From Chryseobacterium sp. ERMR1:04 (GTDB lineage: Bacteria; Bacteroidota; Bacteroidia; Flavobacteriales; Weeksellaceae), in the NCBI RefSeq assembly GCF_001297705.1, contig NZ_LIRF01000003.1, forward strand, positions 682,001 to 746,000: 64,000 bases of DNA. The letters run 5' to 3'. This document shows positions 18,044 to 27,051 of the stretch, piece by piece. The notes under the pieces are model-generated. The model ran no database searches, was not told the origin of the DNA, and worked only from the letters and a program-made list of their open reading frames with translations. The translations under genes and the position numbers were made by a program. Within the stretch, counting starts at the first letter, position 1, and each line of letters begins with the position of its first letter.

Positions 18044-18385
18044 ATGAACAATTACGAAACTGTTTTCATTTTAACTCCCGTTCTATCTGACGCTCAGGTG
18101 GAGGAAGCAGTGAAAAAATTTGAAGATCTTTTAAAAGAAAAGAACTGTGAAATCGTTGCTAAAGAAAACTGGGGATTAAAAAAACTAGCTTATCCGATCC
18201 AATTAAAAAAGAACGGATTCTACACTTTAATCGAGTTTAAAGGCGAAGGTACTATCGTTGCTGATCTAGAATTAGCTTTCAAACGTGACGAAAGAGTGAT
18301 CCGTTACCTTACAACTAAACTTGACAAGCATGCTATTGAGTACGCTGTAACAAGAAGAACTAAAGTAAAAGTAGCTAAAGCTTAA
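18044..18385 (+). CDS. rpsF: 30S ribosomal protein S6
   Basis: Small-subunit protein that pairs with S18 on the platform. The product has 113 residues. The opening [21 protein letters not shown] and the blocks [20 protein letters not shown] and [15 protein letters not shown] are diagnostic. It is the first gene of a three-gene ribosomal operon with a strong promoter. No ssb or priB lies between S6 and S18, unlike in E. coli or Bacillus. Confidence 0.98.
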   Translation: MNNYETVFILTPVLSDAQVEEAVKKFEDLLKEKNCEIVAKENWGLKKLAYPIQLKKNGFYTLIEFKGEGTIVADLELAFKRDERVIRYLTTKLDKHAIEYAVTRRTKVKVAKA

Positions 18386-18417
18386 TTATTAACCCAATTT
18401 TTTAAAAAAGACAAGAC

Positions 18418-18720
18418 ATGGCAATAGATGATATGGCTAAACAAGCCTCAGCTGGAGGAGAATCAGAAGTAAAATTCTTAACTCCACTTGATATCAATAC
18501 AAAATCTGAAAAGAAATATTGTAGATTCAAAAAATTCGGAATTAAGCACGTTGATTACAAAGATGCTGATTTCTTATTACAGTTCGTAAACGAACAAGGT
18601 AAAATCTTACCAAGAAGATACACTGGAACTTCTTTGAAATACCAAAGAAAAGTTTCTGCTGCTATCAAAAGAGCAAGACACCTTGCTTTGATGCCTTACG
18701 TAGCTGACTTGTTGAAATAA
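18418..18720 (+). CDS. rpsR: 30S ribosomal protein S18
   Basis: Small-subunit platform protein partnering S6. The product has 100 residues. [35 protein letters not shown] and [14 protein letters not shown] are the S18 core. An N-terminal extension of about 25 residues ([14 protein letters not shown]...) is seen in Bacteroidetes. It starts 32 bp after rpsF. Confidence 0.98.
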   Translation: MAIDDMAKQASAGGESEVKFLTPLDINTKSEKKYCRFKKFGIKHVDYKDADFLLQFVNEQGKILPRRYTGTSLKYQRKVSAAIKRARHLALMPYVADLLK

Positions 18721-18736
18721 GCCACAACAAAAAATA

Positions 18737-18772
18737 AATAAAAGAAGAGAGCTCGCTTTCTTCTTTTGTTGC
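18737..18772 (+). promoter_or_regulatory. Hairpin between rpsR and rplI
   Basis: AAAAGAAGA pairs with TCTTCTTTT around a loop containing GAGCTC, followed by TGTTG rather than a clean T-run. It sits in the 118-bp gap before rplI. It could act as a partial terminator or processing site that lowers rplI relative to rpsF-rpsR. Confidence 0.4.
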
Positions 18773-18838
18773 TGAATAAATAATTTTAATTCTAACTTGA
18801 TTTTAGAGTGATCTAAAATCTAAAAAAGGACAACAACA

Positions 18839-19360
18839 ATGGACATTATCCTAAAAAAAGACGTAGAAAACTTAGGTCTTGAATTCGATACAGTAAGCGT
18901 AAAACCAGGTTATGCTAGAAACTTCTTACTTCCTCAAGGAATTGCACTTTTAGCTACACCTAAAAACAAAGCAGCTCTAGAAGCTACTTTGGAAGCTAGA
19001 AAAGAAGAAGAAGCTAAATTAATCGCTACAGCTAACGGTGTAGTAGATCAATTGAAGAAAGCTACAGTTATCATTCCTGCAAAAGTAGGTTCTGGTGATA
19101 AATTATTCGGATCTATCAACAATGCAGATCTTTCTGCTGCTCTTGCTAAAGCTGGAGTTTCTGTAGAGAAGAAATACATCAAAATCCCAGGAAACACGAT
19201 TAAGAGAACTGGTAAAGTAACTGCTAACATCAGATTACACAGAAATGTTGAGTACAACTTCGAATTCGACATCGTATCTGACGCTCCAGTAGAAGCTCCT
19301 AAACCAGCTGCTCCTAAGAAAGTAGTTGCTGTAGAAGAAACTCCTTCTGAAGAAGCTTAA
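18839..19360 (+). CDS. rplI: 50S ribosomal protein L9 with C-terminal extension
   Basis: Large-subunit protein binding 23S rRNA near the L1 stalk. The product has 173 residues. The N-domain starts MDIILKKDVENLGLEFDTV and contains VKPGYARNFLLPQGIA. The central helix is Glu/Ala-rich, and the C-domain holds LFGSINNADL and RLHRNVEYNFEFDIV. A Pro/Ala/Glu tail of about 25 residues ([10 protein letters not shown]..., SEEA) follows the usual end at about 150; such tails are common in this phylum. It is the last gene of the operon. Confidence 0.97.
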   Translation: MDIILKKDVENLGLEFDTVSVKPGYARNFLLPQGIALLATPKNKAALEATLEARKEEEAKLIATANGVVDQLKKATVIIPAKVGSGDKLFGSINNADLSAALAKAGVSVEKKYIKIPGNTIKRTGKVTANIRLHRNVEYNFEFDIVSDAPVEAPKPAAPKKVVAVEETPSEEA

Positions 19361-19388
19361 GATTCTAAAGAGATTTTCTCAAATATAT

Positions 19389-19417
19389 AAACCACTTCGT
19401 TTGAAGTGGTTTTTTTG
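19389..19417 (+). terminator. Terminator of the ribosomal operon
   Basis: ACCACTTC and GAAGTGGT flank the loop GTTT and are followed by seven T. It lies 30 bp after the rplI stop. Confidence 0.9.
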
Positions 19418-19460
19418 TTTTTTATTACCAATTGCTGATTAACACTATTTTTTTTAGAAG

Positions 19461-19569
19461 CTTAATCCCGCTATCCTCTCATACTCCTCACGCCAGCCTT
19501 TCCAACATCAAACCCTCTCACTCTCCAAGTCCATGTTGCGGGGTAACCGTTCCTATCGGGGCTAGGGCA
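19461..19569. repeat. Candidate dispersed element with AATCCCGCTATCC / CCTATCGGGGCTAGGGC ends
   Basis: This stretch is far richer in C than its surroundings. It begins TAATCCCGCTATCC and ends CCTATCGGGGCTAGGGC. From memory, similar end sequences recur between genes in many Flavobacteriia genomes; I could not check this. It contains no convincing coding frame. It lies in the 495-bp gene-free region 19361-19855. Confidence 0.45.
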
Positions 19570-19590
19570 TTCGTCGCCATCATTATTTTT

Positions 19591-19820
19591 TGTCATTGCG
19601 AGGAGCGAAGCGACGAAGCAATCTCTTACTGCAAAAAAATTTAATTATGTGATTAAGTTTCCACGAAGTTTGTCATTCTGGAAGAATCCAGACTTTTTTT
19701 GTAGCGACAGAATAGTAAAAATTATTATTGAGATTCCTACGGAATGACAAAGTAGATGGTGAAGTTGCAGCGCGAAGTTTATTTTGAGATTCCTTCATCA
19801 CTACGCTCCTCGCAATGACA
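19591..19820. repeat. Nested palindromic repeat element
   Basis: The outer arms begin TGTCATTGCGAGGAGCG (19591) and end CGCTCCTCGCAATGACA (19820), inverted over about 35 bp with a few mismatches. Inside, TGTCATTCTGGAAGAATCC (19671) and GATTCCTACGGAATGACA (19732) form a second, related inverted pair. There is no transposase. It is a REP/MITE-like intergenic element, with the rest of the gap 19361-19855 holding only the terminator and the repeat at 19461. Confidence 0.8.
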
Positions 19821-19855
19821 CTAAAACCCTCATACACACCAACCCTCCCACTTAC

Positions 19856-20719
19856 CTATTTCCCTCTCAATTTCTGCTGATATTCACTCGGAGCCACACC
19901 AATTACCTTTTTAAAAATATTACTGAAAGAAGACAAACTGTTATAGCCAACCATCATCGCAATCTCATACATATTATACTTTCCTTCCAACATCAGCTCT
20001 AAAGAACGGGTGATTCTTAAAGCACGCAAAAAACGAACGTAATTCATCCCTAAAATCTCTTTAAACTTTCTGGACAGGGTTCGTGTACTCATTCCAAATT
20101 CTTTTGCAGTAGATTCTATCGTAAGAGGCTTTTCAAGGTTAGCATGAACGTATTTAGCAATCTTCAATAAGGTTTCATCTTTCGGAAAAGGATGCTGCAC
20201 CGGAAATGCTAAATTCTTGTCTCTCTTCTCAGGAAGAATACTTTTCAGCGCTTTGAGGAAATAATATTTTGAAGTATCATTTTTTGTGATTTTCCCATCC
20301 CAGTCTTTGGTATATAAAATCATCTCCCGAAGCAAATGACTTACCGAATACACATTAATTTCATCATAAAAGCCATTTTCATTTTCTTCCTTTTTAAAAT
20401 AAAAATTATATAAATCTACTTTCGGACTTGAACTAAAGATATAATGTGGAGTTCCAGCGGGAATCCACATAAAACATCTTGCAGGAAGATACCAATGTTT
20501 TAAATCTGTAAAAACATGCACAATACCGCCCTCTGCATAGACTAATTGTGCAGATCCGTGATAATGAACATCCGTTGTTATATTTCCTGCAAGTACGTTA
20601 AATACATAAAACTCGGCATCTTCTTCTTCTACGGCTCCAAAATGACTATCATTCATAGAATAAAGGTAAGAAGAAAATTTCACATTGGCGTAAATGAACA
20701 AATCTTTTTCTGTTTTCAC
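19856..20719 (-). CDS. AraC-family transcriptional regulator with cupin sensor domain
   Basis: A 287-residue regulator. The N-terminal cupin-like domain (about 30-110) has VHYHGSAQLVYAEGGIVHVF and MWIPAGTPHYIF, typical of AraC ligand domains. The C-terminal double HTH spans about 185-285, with STAKEFGMSTRTLSRKFKEIL and EIAMMVGYNSLSSFSNIFKK. It is divergent from the tolC-emrA-emrB-like operon across 74 bp, so it very likely controls that operon and perhaps itself. The inducer cannot be read from sequence. Confidence 0.93.
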   Translation of the reverse strand: MKTEKDLFIYANVKFSSYLYSMNDSHFGAVEEEDAEFYVFNVLAGNITTDVHYHGSAQLVYAEGGIVHVFTDLKHWYLPARCFMWIPAGTPHYIFSSSPKVDLYNFYFKKEENENGFYDEINVYSVSHLLREMILYTKDWDGKITKNDTSKYYFLKALKSILPEKRDKNLAFPVQHPFPKDETLLKIAKYVHANLEKPLTIESTAKEFGMSTRTLSRKFKEILGMNYVRFLRALRITRSLELMLEGKYNMYEIAMMVGYNSLSSFSNIFKKVIGVAPSEYQQKLRGK

Positions 20720-20744
20720 AAATCAGGTCTGACACTCTACCTCG

Positions 20745-20752
20745 TAACTTTG
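20745..20752 (+). promoter_or_regulatory. -7 promoter element of the efflux operon
   Basis: TAACTTTG matches TAnnTTTG, 42 bp before the tolC-like start, in the divergent region shared with the AraC gene. Confidence 0.5.
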
Positions 20753-20793
20753 CACTATCAAAATCAATTTATCAAAAAACATTCAATTAAATT

Positions 20794-22131
20794 ATGAAAA
20801 TGATATTTAACGCATGTAGATATCAAGGCATTGCGTTGTGCTTATTATTAATAAGCAGCTTTCTACACTCACAAATGATAGATTATCAATCTCTAAGCTT
20901 ACAACAAGCCTTGGAATTGGGTCTAAAGAATAATAAAAACATTCAGATAAGCCATTTAAAACAACAAATGTCCGAAACCAAAGAGAAAGATCTCAAAATG
21001 GAAAAATTACCGGATATTGAATTTCATACAAGCTATAATCAAGTTTCCAATCTTTTTCAACATGAGAATGGCGTATTCGGAAAAGCGACTAAATATGATA
21101 TCATTAATGGAATGTATGATTTCACGCTTTCAGCTTCTATTCCGGTTTACATGGGAGGAAAAATTAAAAATACCGAGAAAAAAGCATCCATTGATACCGA
21201 AATTTCAAGTTTAAAAACACATCTCGATGAGAGACAACTTACGATGGAAATCATCACTGCTTTTCTTCAGATCCATCATTTAAAAGAACAGCAAAATTTG
21301 ATCGATGATAAAATGAAAGAAGATTCTGTGAATATCAAACAGGTAAAAGCCTTAAAAGCAAACGGCGTGGTAACAGTGAATGAAGTGTTGAGAACCTCTT
21401 TACAACTTTCTAATCACAAAATGAGCTGGACAGAATTAGATAACGATATTCAAATCGCAGAACATAAATTAAAAACAATTCTTTCCCTTCCAGAAAATCA
21501 GGAAATGCACATTAATACAGAAGATCTGATCTCTGATAAAGCTGAAATTCCGTATGTAGATGAATTAACAGAAACTGCTTTAACCAAGAATGAATCTGTG
21601 GAAATGACCCACAAAAACCTTTCATTAAAGCAACTGGATCAAAAAATAACAAGAGCGAATTATTTACCTAAAATAACAGCAGGCGGAGAATATTTTTTAA
21701 AATATCCGAATATGATGTTTTTCCCTCCTGAGCCTTACGCTTACCGTTTAGGAATGATTGGAGTAAACCTTACTTATCCTATTGAAAGTTTGTATAAAAA
21801 TAAATACAAAATGCAGGAAGCAAAGGAAAATATAAGCCTGGCAAAACTTCAAATCGAGGAAAATGATGAAAACGTAAGACACAATGTCTATGAAGCGTAC
21901 AAAAAGTTTGAAGAAACAGATCAAAAAGTGAAAATTGCTGAAGAAGCTATTGATCAGGCGAAAGAAAACTACCGTATTGTAAGAACAAAATACATCAATA
22001 AATTAAGCTTAATTACTGAACTTATTGATGCCGACAACGCCAATCTGGAAGCACAATCCAATCTTATATCTGTAAAAATAAACCGACAACTTAAATATTA
22101 CCAACTCCAATATACGATTGGAAATCTTTAA
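20794..22131 (+). CDS. TolC-family outer-membrane efflux protein
   Basis: A 445-residue outer-membrane channel subunit. The signal peptide ends near ...LLLISSFLHSQ. Two repeated long coiled-coil halves are visible, and the family blocks SLSLQQALELGLKNNKNIQ and ITRANYLPKITAGGEYF mark the two beta/helix repeats. Its closest relatives appear to be TolC proteins paired with EmrA/HlyD adaptors. It is first in a three-gene operon, 6 bp before the adaptor gene. Export substrate is unknown. Confidence 0.93.
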   Translation: MKMIFNACRYQGIALCLLLISSFLHSQMIDYQSLSLQQALELGLKNNKNIQISHLKQQMSETKEKDLKMEKLPDIEFHTSYNQVSNLFQHENGVFGKATKYDIINGMYDFTLSASIPVYMGGKIKNTEKKASIDTEISSLKTHLDERQLTMEIITAFLQIHHLKEQQNLIDDKMKEDSVNIKQVKALKANGVVTVNEVLRTSLQLSNHKMSWTELDNDIQIAEHKLKTILSLPENQEMHINTEDLISDKAEIPYVDELTETALTKNESVEMTHKNLSLKQLDQKITRANYLPKITAGGEYFLKYPNMMFFPPEPYAYRLGMIGVNLTYPIESLYKNKYKMQEAKENISLAKLQIEENDENVRHNVYEAYKKFEETDQKVKIAEEAIDQAKENYRIVRTKYINKLSLITELIDADNANLEAQSNLISVKINRQLKYYQLQYTIGNL

Positions 22132-22137
22132 AAAACT

Positions 22138-23184
22138 ATGGCACAGAAGCAATTAACACAAAAAGAAAAAAGAATCAATAAAACGATCACTTTATTGGCT
22201 TGGATCCTTATTATCAGCGGAATCACAGGAATGCTAAGTTTCTATCTTTTTTCGAGAAAAAATGTTACTACAAACGACGCGCAGATCGAACAATATATTA
22301 CGCCTGTTTCCAGTAAAGTTTCAGGTTTCATTAAAACAATAAAATTCAACGAAAACCAATTCGTTCACAAAGGAGATACTTTGATCATCATTGATAACAG
22401 AGAATTTGTAAACCAAGTAAAAATGGCAGAAGCCAATCTGCACGCCAACTCTGAAAATATTACCACCATTCAAAGTGGGGTCAATACAAAAGAAAGTGAC
22501 ACCAAAATCATCGATGCAAAAATCGCCTCTGCCAAAATTGATATTTGGAGAACGGAGCAGGATTTTAAAAGATATAGAAACCTGGTTTCAGAAGATGCCG
22601 CTACCGAACAACAGTTTGAAAACGTAAAAGCGTCATATGATCAGGCAAAAGCCAATCTTTTAGCGTTGGAACAGCAAAAAAATGCTGTGAAAGCAAGCGC
22701 AAACGAACAGGAAACTAAAGTTGCTCCGGCGAAAAGTCAGATTCAACAAAGTTCTGCAAGCTTGAATAATGCTCAACTTTTCCTTTCCTACACGGTAGTT
22801 ACAGCGCCTTATGATGGTTGGGTTGGAAAGAAAACAATTCAGGAAGGTCAGTTAATTAAAGAGGGTCAGGCTTTGGTTCAAATTGTAAGCAAAGAAAAGT
22901 GGATCATTGCCAATTATAAAGAAACTCAATTGGGACAAATTGATCAAAAGCAAGAAATTACGATTACCGCAGATGCTTTTCCTGATGTAGAATTTAAAGG
23001 AAAAATTGTGTCAATTTCACCTGCTTCGGGTTCTCAGTTTTCTTTAGTAAAACCAGACAATGCAACGGGAAACTTCGTCAAAATAGAACAGCGGTTTCCA
23101 GTGAAAATTATTCTTGATAACAATCAAAATAACGAAAAACTACTTTCCGGAATGAATGTTTTGGTGAGTGCGAAGAAAATATAG
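22138..23184 (+). CDS. HlyD/EmrA-family periplasmic adaptor
   Basis: A 348-residue membrane-fusion protein. One N-terminal membrane helix (about 16-36) is followed by TTNDAQIEQYITPVSSKVSG, the EmrA-type biotinyl-lipoyl half-motif. A coiled-coil hairpin (about 85-200) is followed by LSYTVVTAPYDGWVGKKTIQEGQ, the second half. A beta-barrel domain with DAFPDVEFKGKIVSISPASG completes it. It bridges the TolC protein before it and the MFS pump after it. Confidence 0.94.
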   Translation: MAQKQLTQKEKRINKTITLLAWILIISGITGMLSFYLFSRKNVTTNDAQIEQYITPVSSKVSGFIKTIKFNENQFVHKGDTLIIIDNREFVNQVKMAEANLHANSENITTIQSGVNTKESDTKIIDAKIASAKIDIWRTEQDFKRYRNLVSEDAATEQQFENVKASYDQAKANLLALEQQKNAVKASANEQETKVAPAKSQIQQSSASLNNAQLFLSYTVVTAPYDGWVGKKTIQEGQLIKEGQALVQIVSKEKWIIANYKETQLGQIDQKQEITITADAFPDVEFKGKIVSISPASGSQFSLVKPDNATGNFVKIEQRFPVKIILDNNQNNEKLLSGMNVLVSAKKI

Positions 23185-23407
23185 AGTTTGAGAGTATGAG
23201 GATTTGAGAGTTTTATGTAGTGTTAGATTTTATGTAAGGATTTTAACTTTCAAATTCCTCTTTCTCAAATTTAAAATTAACCAATTAAGTTCTTTTTTCA
23301 ACGAAAAGGCTGGACTGCAAAGCCGCAAAATTGCCATTTTTTTCTTACGCATTTTGCTATTTTACCTTTTACTTTTTTTACATTTTGCTTTTCGGCCTTT
23401 TCGTTTT
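23185..23407. repeat. Two back-to-back palindromic sequences inside the efflux operon
   Basis: The 236-bp gap between adaptor and pump genes is made of two imperfect inverted repeats. The first pairs TTTGAGAGTATGAGGATTTG (about 23188) with sequence near 23243-23270. The second pairs AACGAAAAGGC (about 23300) with GCCTTTTCGTT near 23396-23406. No coding frame of quality is present. They look like inserted repeat units and may reduce read-through to the pump gene. Confidence 0.6.
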
Positions 23408-23420
23408 TATTCAATAAAAA

Positions 23421-24983
23421 ATGCAACACAATTCAGTTTATTATAAATGGGTTCCGCAATGGCTGAAGCTGCCACTTCTTATACTGGCATTGTTTCCGCA
23501 CTTGATGTTACTGTCAATCCTGCACTCCAACAGCGCTTTTACGTCCTCTTTTATGGACGTAGATCCTGATGATATTCAGTATTTACTGATGATGATGTAC
23601 GGAACATTCGTGGTAACCATGTTGGTTTTACAGCGGTTTATGGCTTATTTTAGTGTAAAATATTACATTCTGCTGATGTCTTCTATTTCAGTCATCATTC
23701 TGTATGTTTTATCCGTCACTAATGATTATCATGTTATTTTATTCATCAGATTCTTAGAAGGAATTTTCGGGCTGATGGAAGGTGCTATATTTCTCCCCTT
23801 AATTGTTGCTGAATTAAAAACTAAACATGCTAAAATCATCACCTATCTTTTCATGTATACCATCATGTTAACAGGTGGAACGGTTACCACATCTTTACTA
23901 AAATCAAGCATTCAGGATTATGATTTTCAGCATATGATTTTGATGATTCTTTACTTTCATATTTTTGTTTTAATTATCGGAATTGCACTTTTCAACAGAA
24001 ACAGATTTTTCCCTAAAAAACCCTTATATCAATTAGATATTACAAGTTGGTTTCTCCTTTGGGTTTGTTTACAAGCTGGAGCGTATGCCATTATTTACGG
24101 GAAAAGACTCATGTGGTTTGAATCTGATACAATCATTCTATGTCTGTTTATATTCTTAATTTCAGGCGGCTTATTTATGCTAAAACAGAGAAATTCTAAA
24201 CGTCCGATTTTTCACTTTGAAGTTTTCAGTTCAAAAAATGTGATCGTGGGAATGCTTTTATTCTTCATCTTTTATTTAATTCGTTCGGGATTAAATAATG
24301 TTTACAGTATCATGGCAACCGTTTGGAAATGGCCTTGGGATTATATTGTAGACATTCAATACTGGAATGTTTTAGGAACCGTTATAGGTGTATTTTTATC
24401 CGGAATCTGTTTAATGAAAGGCGTTTCTTCAAGAATTGTATTCTTCATCGGATTTCTATTGTTAGCGATAGATTGTGCATGGTTTACCTATACTTTTTAT
24501 CCCGATACCACGCTGTCAACAATTTGTCCGCCACTATTTTTACAGGGAATCGCACAAGGCTTATTATTTACGCCATTGGTATTTTTCCTAATTTCGGGAA
24601 TGCCCGAAGAATACGTTTCCAATGCCACAGCTTTGGGTACTTCTACCCGTTTCTGGACAACCGCAATTGGATATGCTCTAATGCAAAATCTAATGTTATT
24701 TTTAACCTTAAAACATTCGGATACCTTAAGTTCTCAGTTAACAGATACTAATCCCGTTTTCTATTCGCAATGGAATCAAATCTTTGGAGGCAACATTGCT
24801 AAACTCCCCATTAATGATTCATTGTCGATGACGGCAGGCGCTTTTAAAGCTAAAATTACAGCGCAATCTATGTTGCTTTCGAACATGGAAATATTCACAG
24901 GATTATTTTGGTTGGCATTCATCACGGCATTGCTTTTATTACTGTATCATCCCGTAAAAATTGCCATTAGAAATATAATGTAA
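23421..24983 (+). CDS. MFS drug-efflux transporter (EmrB/DHA2-like)
   Basis: A 520-residue protein with about 14 hydrophobic segments, the DHA2 topology. FIRFLEGIFGLMEGAIFLPL near 110-130 corresponds to the helix-4 region, and LFLQGIAQGLLFTPLVF near 370-386 to later conserved helices. The classic DHA2 motif D is blurred, so it is divergent. Context (TolC, EmrA-type adaptor, AraC regulator) supports a tripartite efflux system. Related proteins in this genus are sometimes mislabelled as a monooxygenase; the membrane topology here rules that out. Confidence 0.88.
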   Translation: MQHNSVYYKWVPQWLKLPLLILALFPHLMLLSILHSNSAFTSSFMDVDPDDIQYLLMMMYGTFVVTMLVLQRFMAYFSVKYYILLMSSISVIILYVLSVTNDYHVILFIRFLEGIFGLMEGAIFLPLIVAELKTKHAKIITYLFMYTIMLTGGTVTTSLLKSSIQDYDFQHMILMILYFHIFVLIIGIALFNRNRFFPKKPLYQLDITSWFLLWVCLQAGAYAIIYGKRLMWFESDTIILCLFIFLISGGLFMLKQRNSKRPIFHFEVFSSKNVIVGMLLFFIFYLIRSGLNNVYSIMATVWKWPWDYIVDIQYWNVLGTVIGVFLSGICLMKGVSSRIVFFIGFLLLAIDCAWFTYTFYPDTTLSTICPPLFLQGIAQGLLFTPLVFFLISGMPEEYVSNATALGTSTRFWTTAIGYALMQNLMLFLTLKHSDTLSSQLTDTNPVFYSQWNQIFGGNIAKLPINDSLSMTAGAFKAKITAQSMLLSNMEIFTGLFWLAFITALLLLLYHPVKIAIRNIM

Positions 24984-25025
24984 TTTTTAGGCAGAAGATT
25001 TGCAATAATTCCTGAAATTTGATTT

Positions 25026-26387
25026 ATGGAAATTCAGGAAATCGTATCAAAACAAAAAGAGTTTTTCAATACACAGAAAACAAAGAATCTTAAATTCAGG
25101 AAAATGTATCTTGAAAAATTAAGAGATCTGATTCTTGAAAACGAAAATCTTTTAAATGAAGCCATTGATAAAGACTTTGGTAAATCTAAATTTGATACTT
25201 TCACTACAGAACTTTCTTTCATTTTAAAGGATATTAATTATTATCTTAAAAATTTAAATGCTTTAGCCAAACCTAAAAGAGTAAGAACCAATCTCTCCAA
25301 CCAAATTGGAAATAGCAAAATTTATTCTGATCCTTTAGGCTGCGTTTTAGTGATCGGTGCCTGGAATTATCCTTATCAATTGTCCCTTTCACCTATTATT
25401 GCTGCTTTAGCTGCCGGAAATTGTTGTATTCTAAAGCCAAGTGAAATAGCTGAAAACACCATGAAAGCGATGTCTAAAATCATCAATGAAAACTTTCCTC
25501 CCGAATATTTATATGTTTTTGAAGGAGGAATTGAGGAAACAACGGCGATTTTAAAATTCAAATTCGATAAAATATTTTTCACCGGAAGTACTAAAGTTGG
25601 GAAAATTATTTACCAAGCGGCGGCTGAACATTTGACTCCCGTAACCTTAGAATTAGGCGGGAAATCACCTGTCATTATAACTAAAGATGCCAATCTTGAA
25701 GTTGCAGCCAGGCGAATTGTTTGGGGTAAATTTTTAAATGCCGGACAAACCTGCGTTGCTCCGGATTATTTATTGGTGGAAGAATCTATTCATGAACAGT
25801 TTATTGAAATGCTGAGAAATCAAATTAAAGCGTTTAAATATGAACCCGGTTCTGAGCAATACACCAGAATTATTAATCAAAAGAATTTTCACCGATTAAT
25901 TCAATTGATCGATAAAGAAAAAATATACTTCGGCGGAAATTACAATGAAGAAAAGTTATACATCGAACCTACAATTTTAAACAATGTACATTGGGAAGAT
26001 GATGTGATGCAGGAAGAAATTTTCGGACCTATTTTACCTGTGATCTCGTTTAAAAGTTTTAATCAAATAGTAAATTATTTAATTGAACTTGAAAAACCAC
26101 TTTCAGCGTATTTGTTCACCAATAATTCGGAAGAGAAAGAAGCTTTCACTCAAAAACTTTCTTTTGGCGGAGGCTGTATTAATGATGTTGTGATGCATTT
26201 AGGCAATGACAATCTTCCTTTTGGAGGTGTTGGAACTTCAGGAATGGGAAATTATCATGGAAAGTTTGGTTTTGAAACTTTTTCACATCAAAAACCTATT
26301 CTGGAAAAAGCAACCTGGGGAGAACCGAATATTAAATATCCTCCTTATTCAGAAAAAAAAATCGGCTGGATTCGAAAATTTTTATAA
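25026..26387 (+). CDS. NAD(P)-dependent aldehyde dehydrogenase (ALDH3-like)
   Basis: A 453-residue enzyme that oxidises aldehydes to acids. Key motifs are VLVIGAWNYPYQLSLSPII (cofactor site), FTGSTKVGKIIYQAA, the general-base Glu in TLELGGKSP, and the catalytic Cys in NAGQTCVAPDY. The length and the C-terminal hydrophobic end fit the class 3 (fatty/aromatic aldehyde) type, as in YwdH. It is 42 bp after the efflux pump gene, possibly co-transcribed, and ends at a strong terminator. Confidence 0.95.
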   Translation: MEIQEIVSKQKEFFNTQKTKNLKFRKMYLEKLRDLILENENLLNEAIDKDFGKSKFDTFTTELSFILKDINYYLKNLNALAKPKRVRTNLSNQIGNSKIYSDPLGCVLVIGAWNYPYQLSLSPIIAALAAGNCCILKPSEIAENTMKAMSKIINENFPPEYLYVFEGGIEETTAILKFKFDKIFFTGSTKVGKIIYQAAAEHLTPVTLELGGKSPVIITKDANLEVAARRIVWGKFLNAGQTCVAPDYLLVEESIHEQFIEMLRNQIKAFKYEPGSEQYTRIINQKNFHRLIQLIDKEKIYFGGNYNEEKLYIEPTILNNVHWEDDVMQEEIFGPILPVISFKSFNQIVNYLIELEKPLSAYLFTNNSEEKEAFTQKLSFGGGCINDVVMHLGNDNLPFGGVGTSGMGNYHGKFGFETFSHQKPILEKATWGEPNIKYPPYSEKKIGWIRKFL

Positions 26388-26393
26388 AAAAAC

Positions 26394-26423
26394 AAAAAAA
26401 CCGAGAAATTTTCTCGGTTTTAA
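26394..26423 (+). terminator. Bidirectional terminator
   Basis: AAAACCGAGAA and TTCTCGGTTTT form a perfect stem with A-tract and T-tract on opposite sides. It lies between the convergent aldehyde dehydrogenase and thioredoxin-like genes. Confidence 0.9.
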
Positions 26424-26426
26424 TTT

Positions 26427-26972
26427 TTATGATTTTGGAGCCCATTGATTAAAAAACTCTTTTACTTTTTCTAAGCTGTATCCTTTTTCATGCTCTAAAA
26501 CATCACTCTGCTGAACGTGGATCATTTTACCATTTTTATCTAAAACAATAAATACCGGGTAACCATATTTATCTCCAGGATTTCCGTATTGAGCAAAAAC
26601 CTTTTCATTTTTATTATCCGGAGAAAAATTCAAATGATAATATACATAGTTCTTATCAACAATTTCCTTTAATTCAGGAGTAGTTTGAACAAACTGATTG
26701 AAACGAAGACACCAGATACACCAATTTCCTCCTGCCTGAATCATAACGTTCTTTCCTTCTTTCTTAGCTTTAGCAATTAAAGCATTAATATCTTTTTGTG
26801 CATCTGCTTTTGCATTATAAGGCTTAGGCAGTTTTGCCTTTTCTTCTGTTGCAGCCTTTTTCTTTTGTTCTAATACCGCTGCATCTTCTTTCACTTTTTC
26901 CGTCTGTGCATACGCCATCGATCCAAATGCCAGACATAAAGCTGCAAAATATTTTATTGATCTCTTTTTCAT
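26427..26972 (-). CDS. Secreted thioredoxin-fold protein (CIWC)
   Basis: A 181-residue exported protein. The signal peptide ends ...FGSMAYAQ, followed by a Lys/Glu-rich linker and a thioredoxin-like domain. The redox motif WCIWC has Cys85 and Cys88. Downstream VFIVLDKNGKMIHVQ corresponds to the cis-Pro/beta-strand region. It resembles DsbD C-terminal or DUF255-type thiol reductases active in the periplasm. The partner is unknown. It is monocistronic between two plus-strand units. Confidence 0.88.
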   Translation of the reverse strand: MKKRSIKYFAALCLAFGSMAYAQTEKVKEDAAVLEQKKKAATEEKAKLPKPYNAKADAQKDINALIAKAKKEGKNVMIQAGGNWCIWCLRFNQFVQTTPELKEIVDKNYVYYHLNFSPDNKNEKVFAQYGNPGDKYGYPVFIVLDKNGKMIHVQQSDVLEHEKGYSLEKVKEFFNQWAPKS

Positions 26973-27035
26973 AGTATAAAAGTAAAAAATTAATACTTAT
27001 TATCAGCAAAAATGAAACTATAATTTTTTTATCAC

Positions 27036-27043
27036 TAAATTTG
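27036..27043 (+). promoter_or_regulatory. -7 promoter element with very short leader
   Basis: TAAATTTG matches TAnnTTTG and ends only 8 bp before the ATG at 27052, so the mRNA would be leaderless or nearly so. Confidence 0.45.
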
Positions 27044-27051
27044 CATGTTTT

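Noticed and set aside
19432..19644. 70-codon open frame after rplI
   Set aside because: It lies entirely in repeat sequence (19461-19569 and 19591 onward) and its product is low in protein-like features.
23204..23446. 80-codon open frame between adaptor and pump genes
   Set aside because: It covers two palindromic repeats, overlaps the true start of the pump gene and has a repetitive Phe/Leu-rich product.
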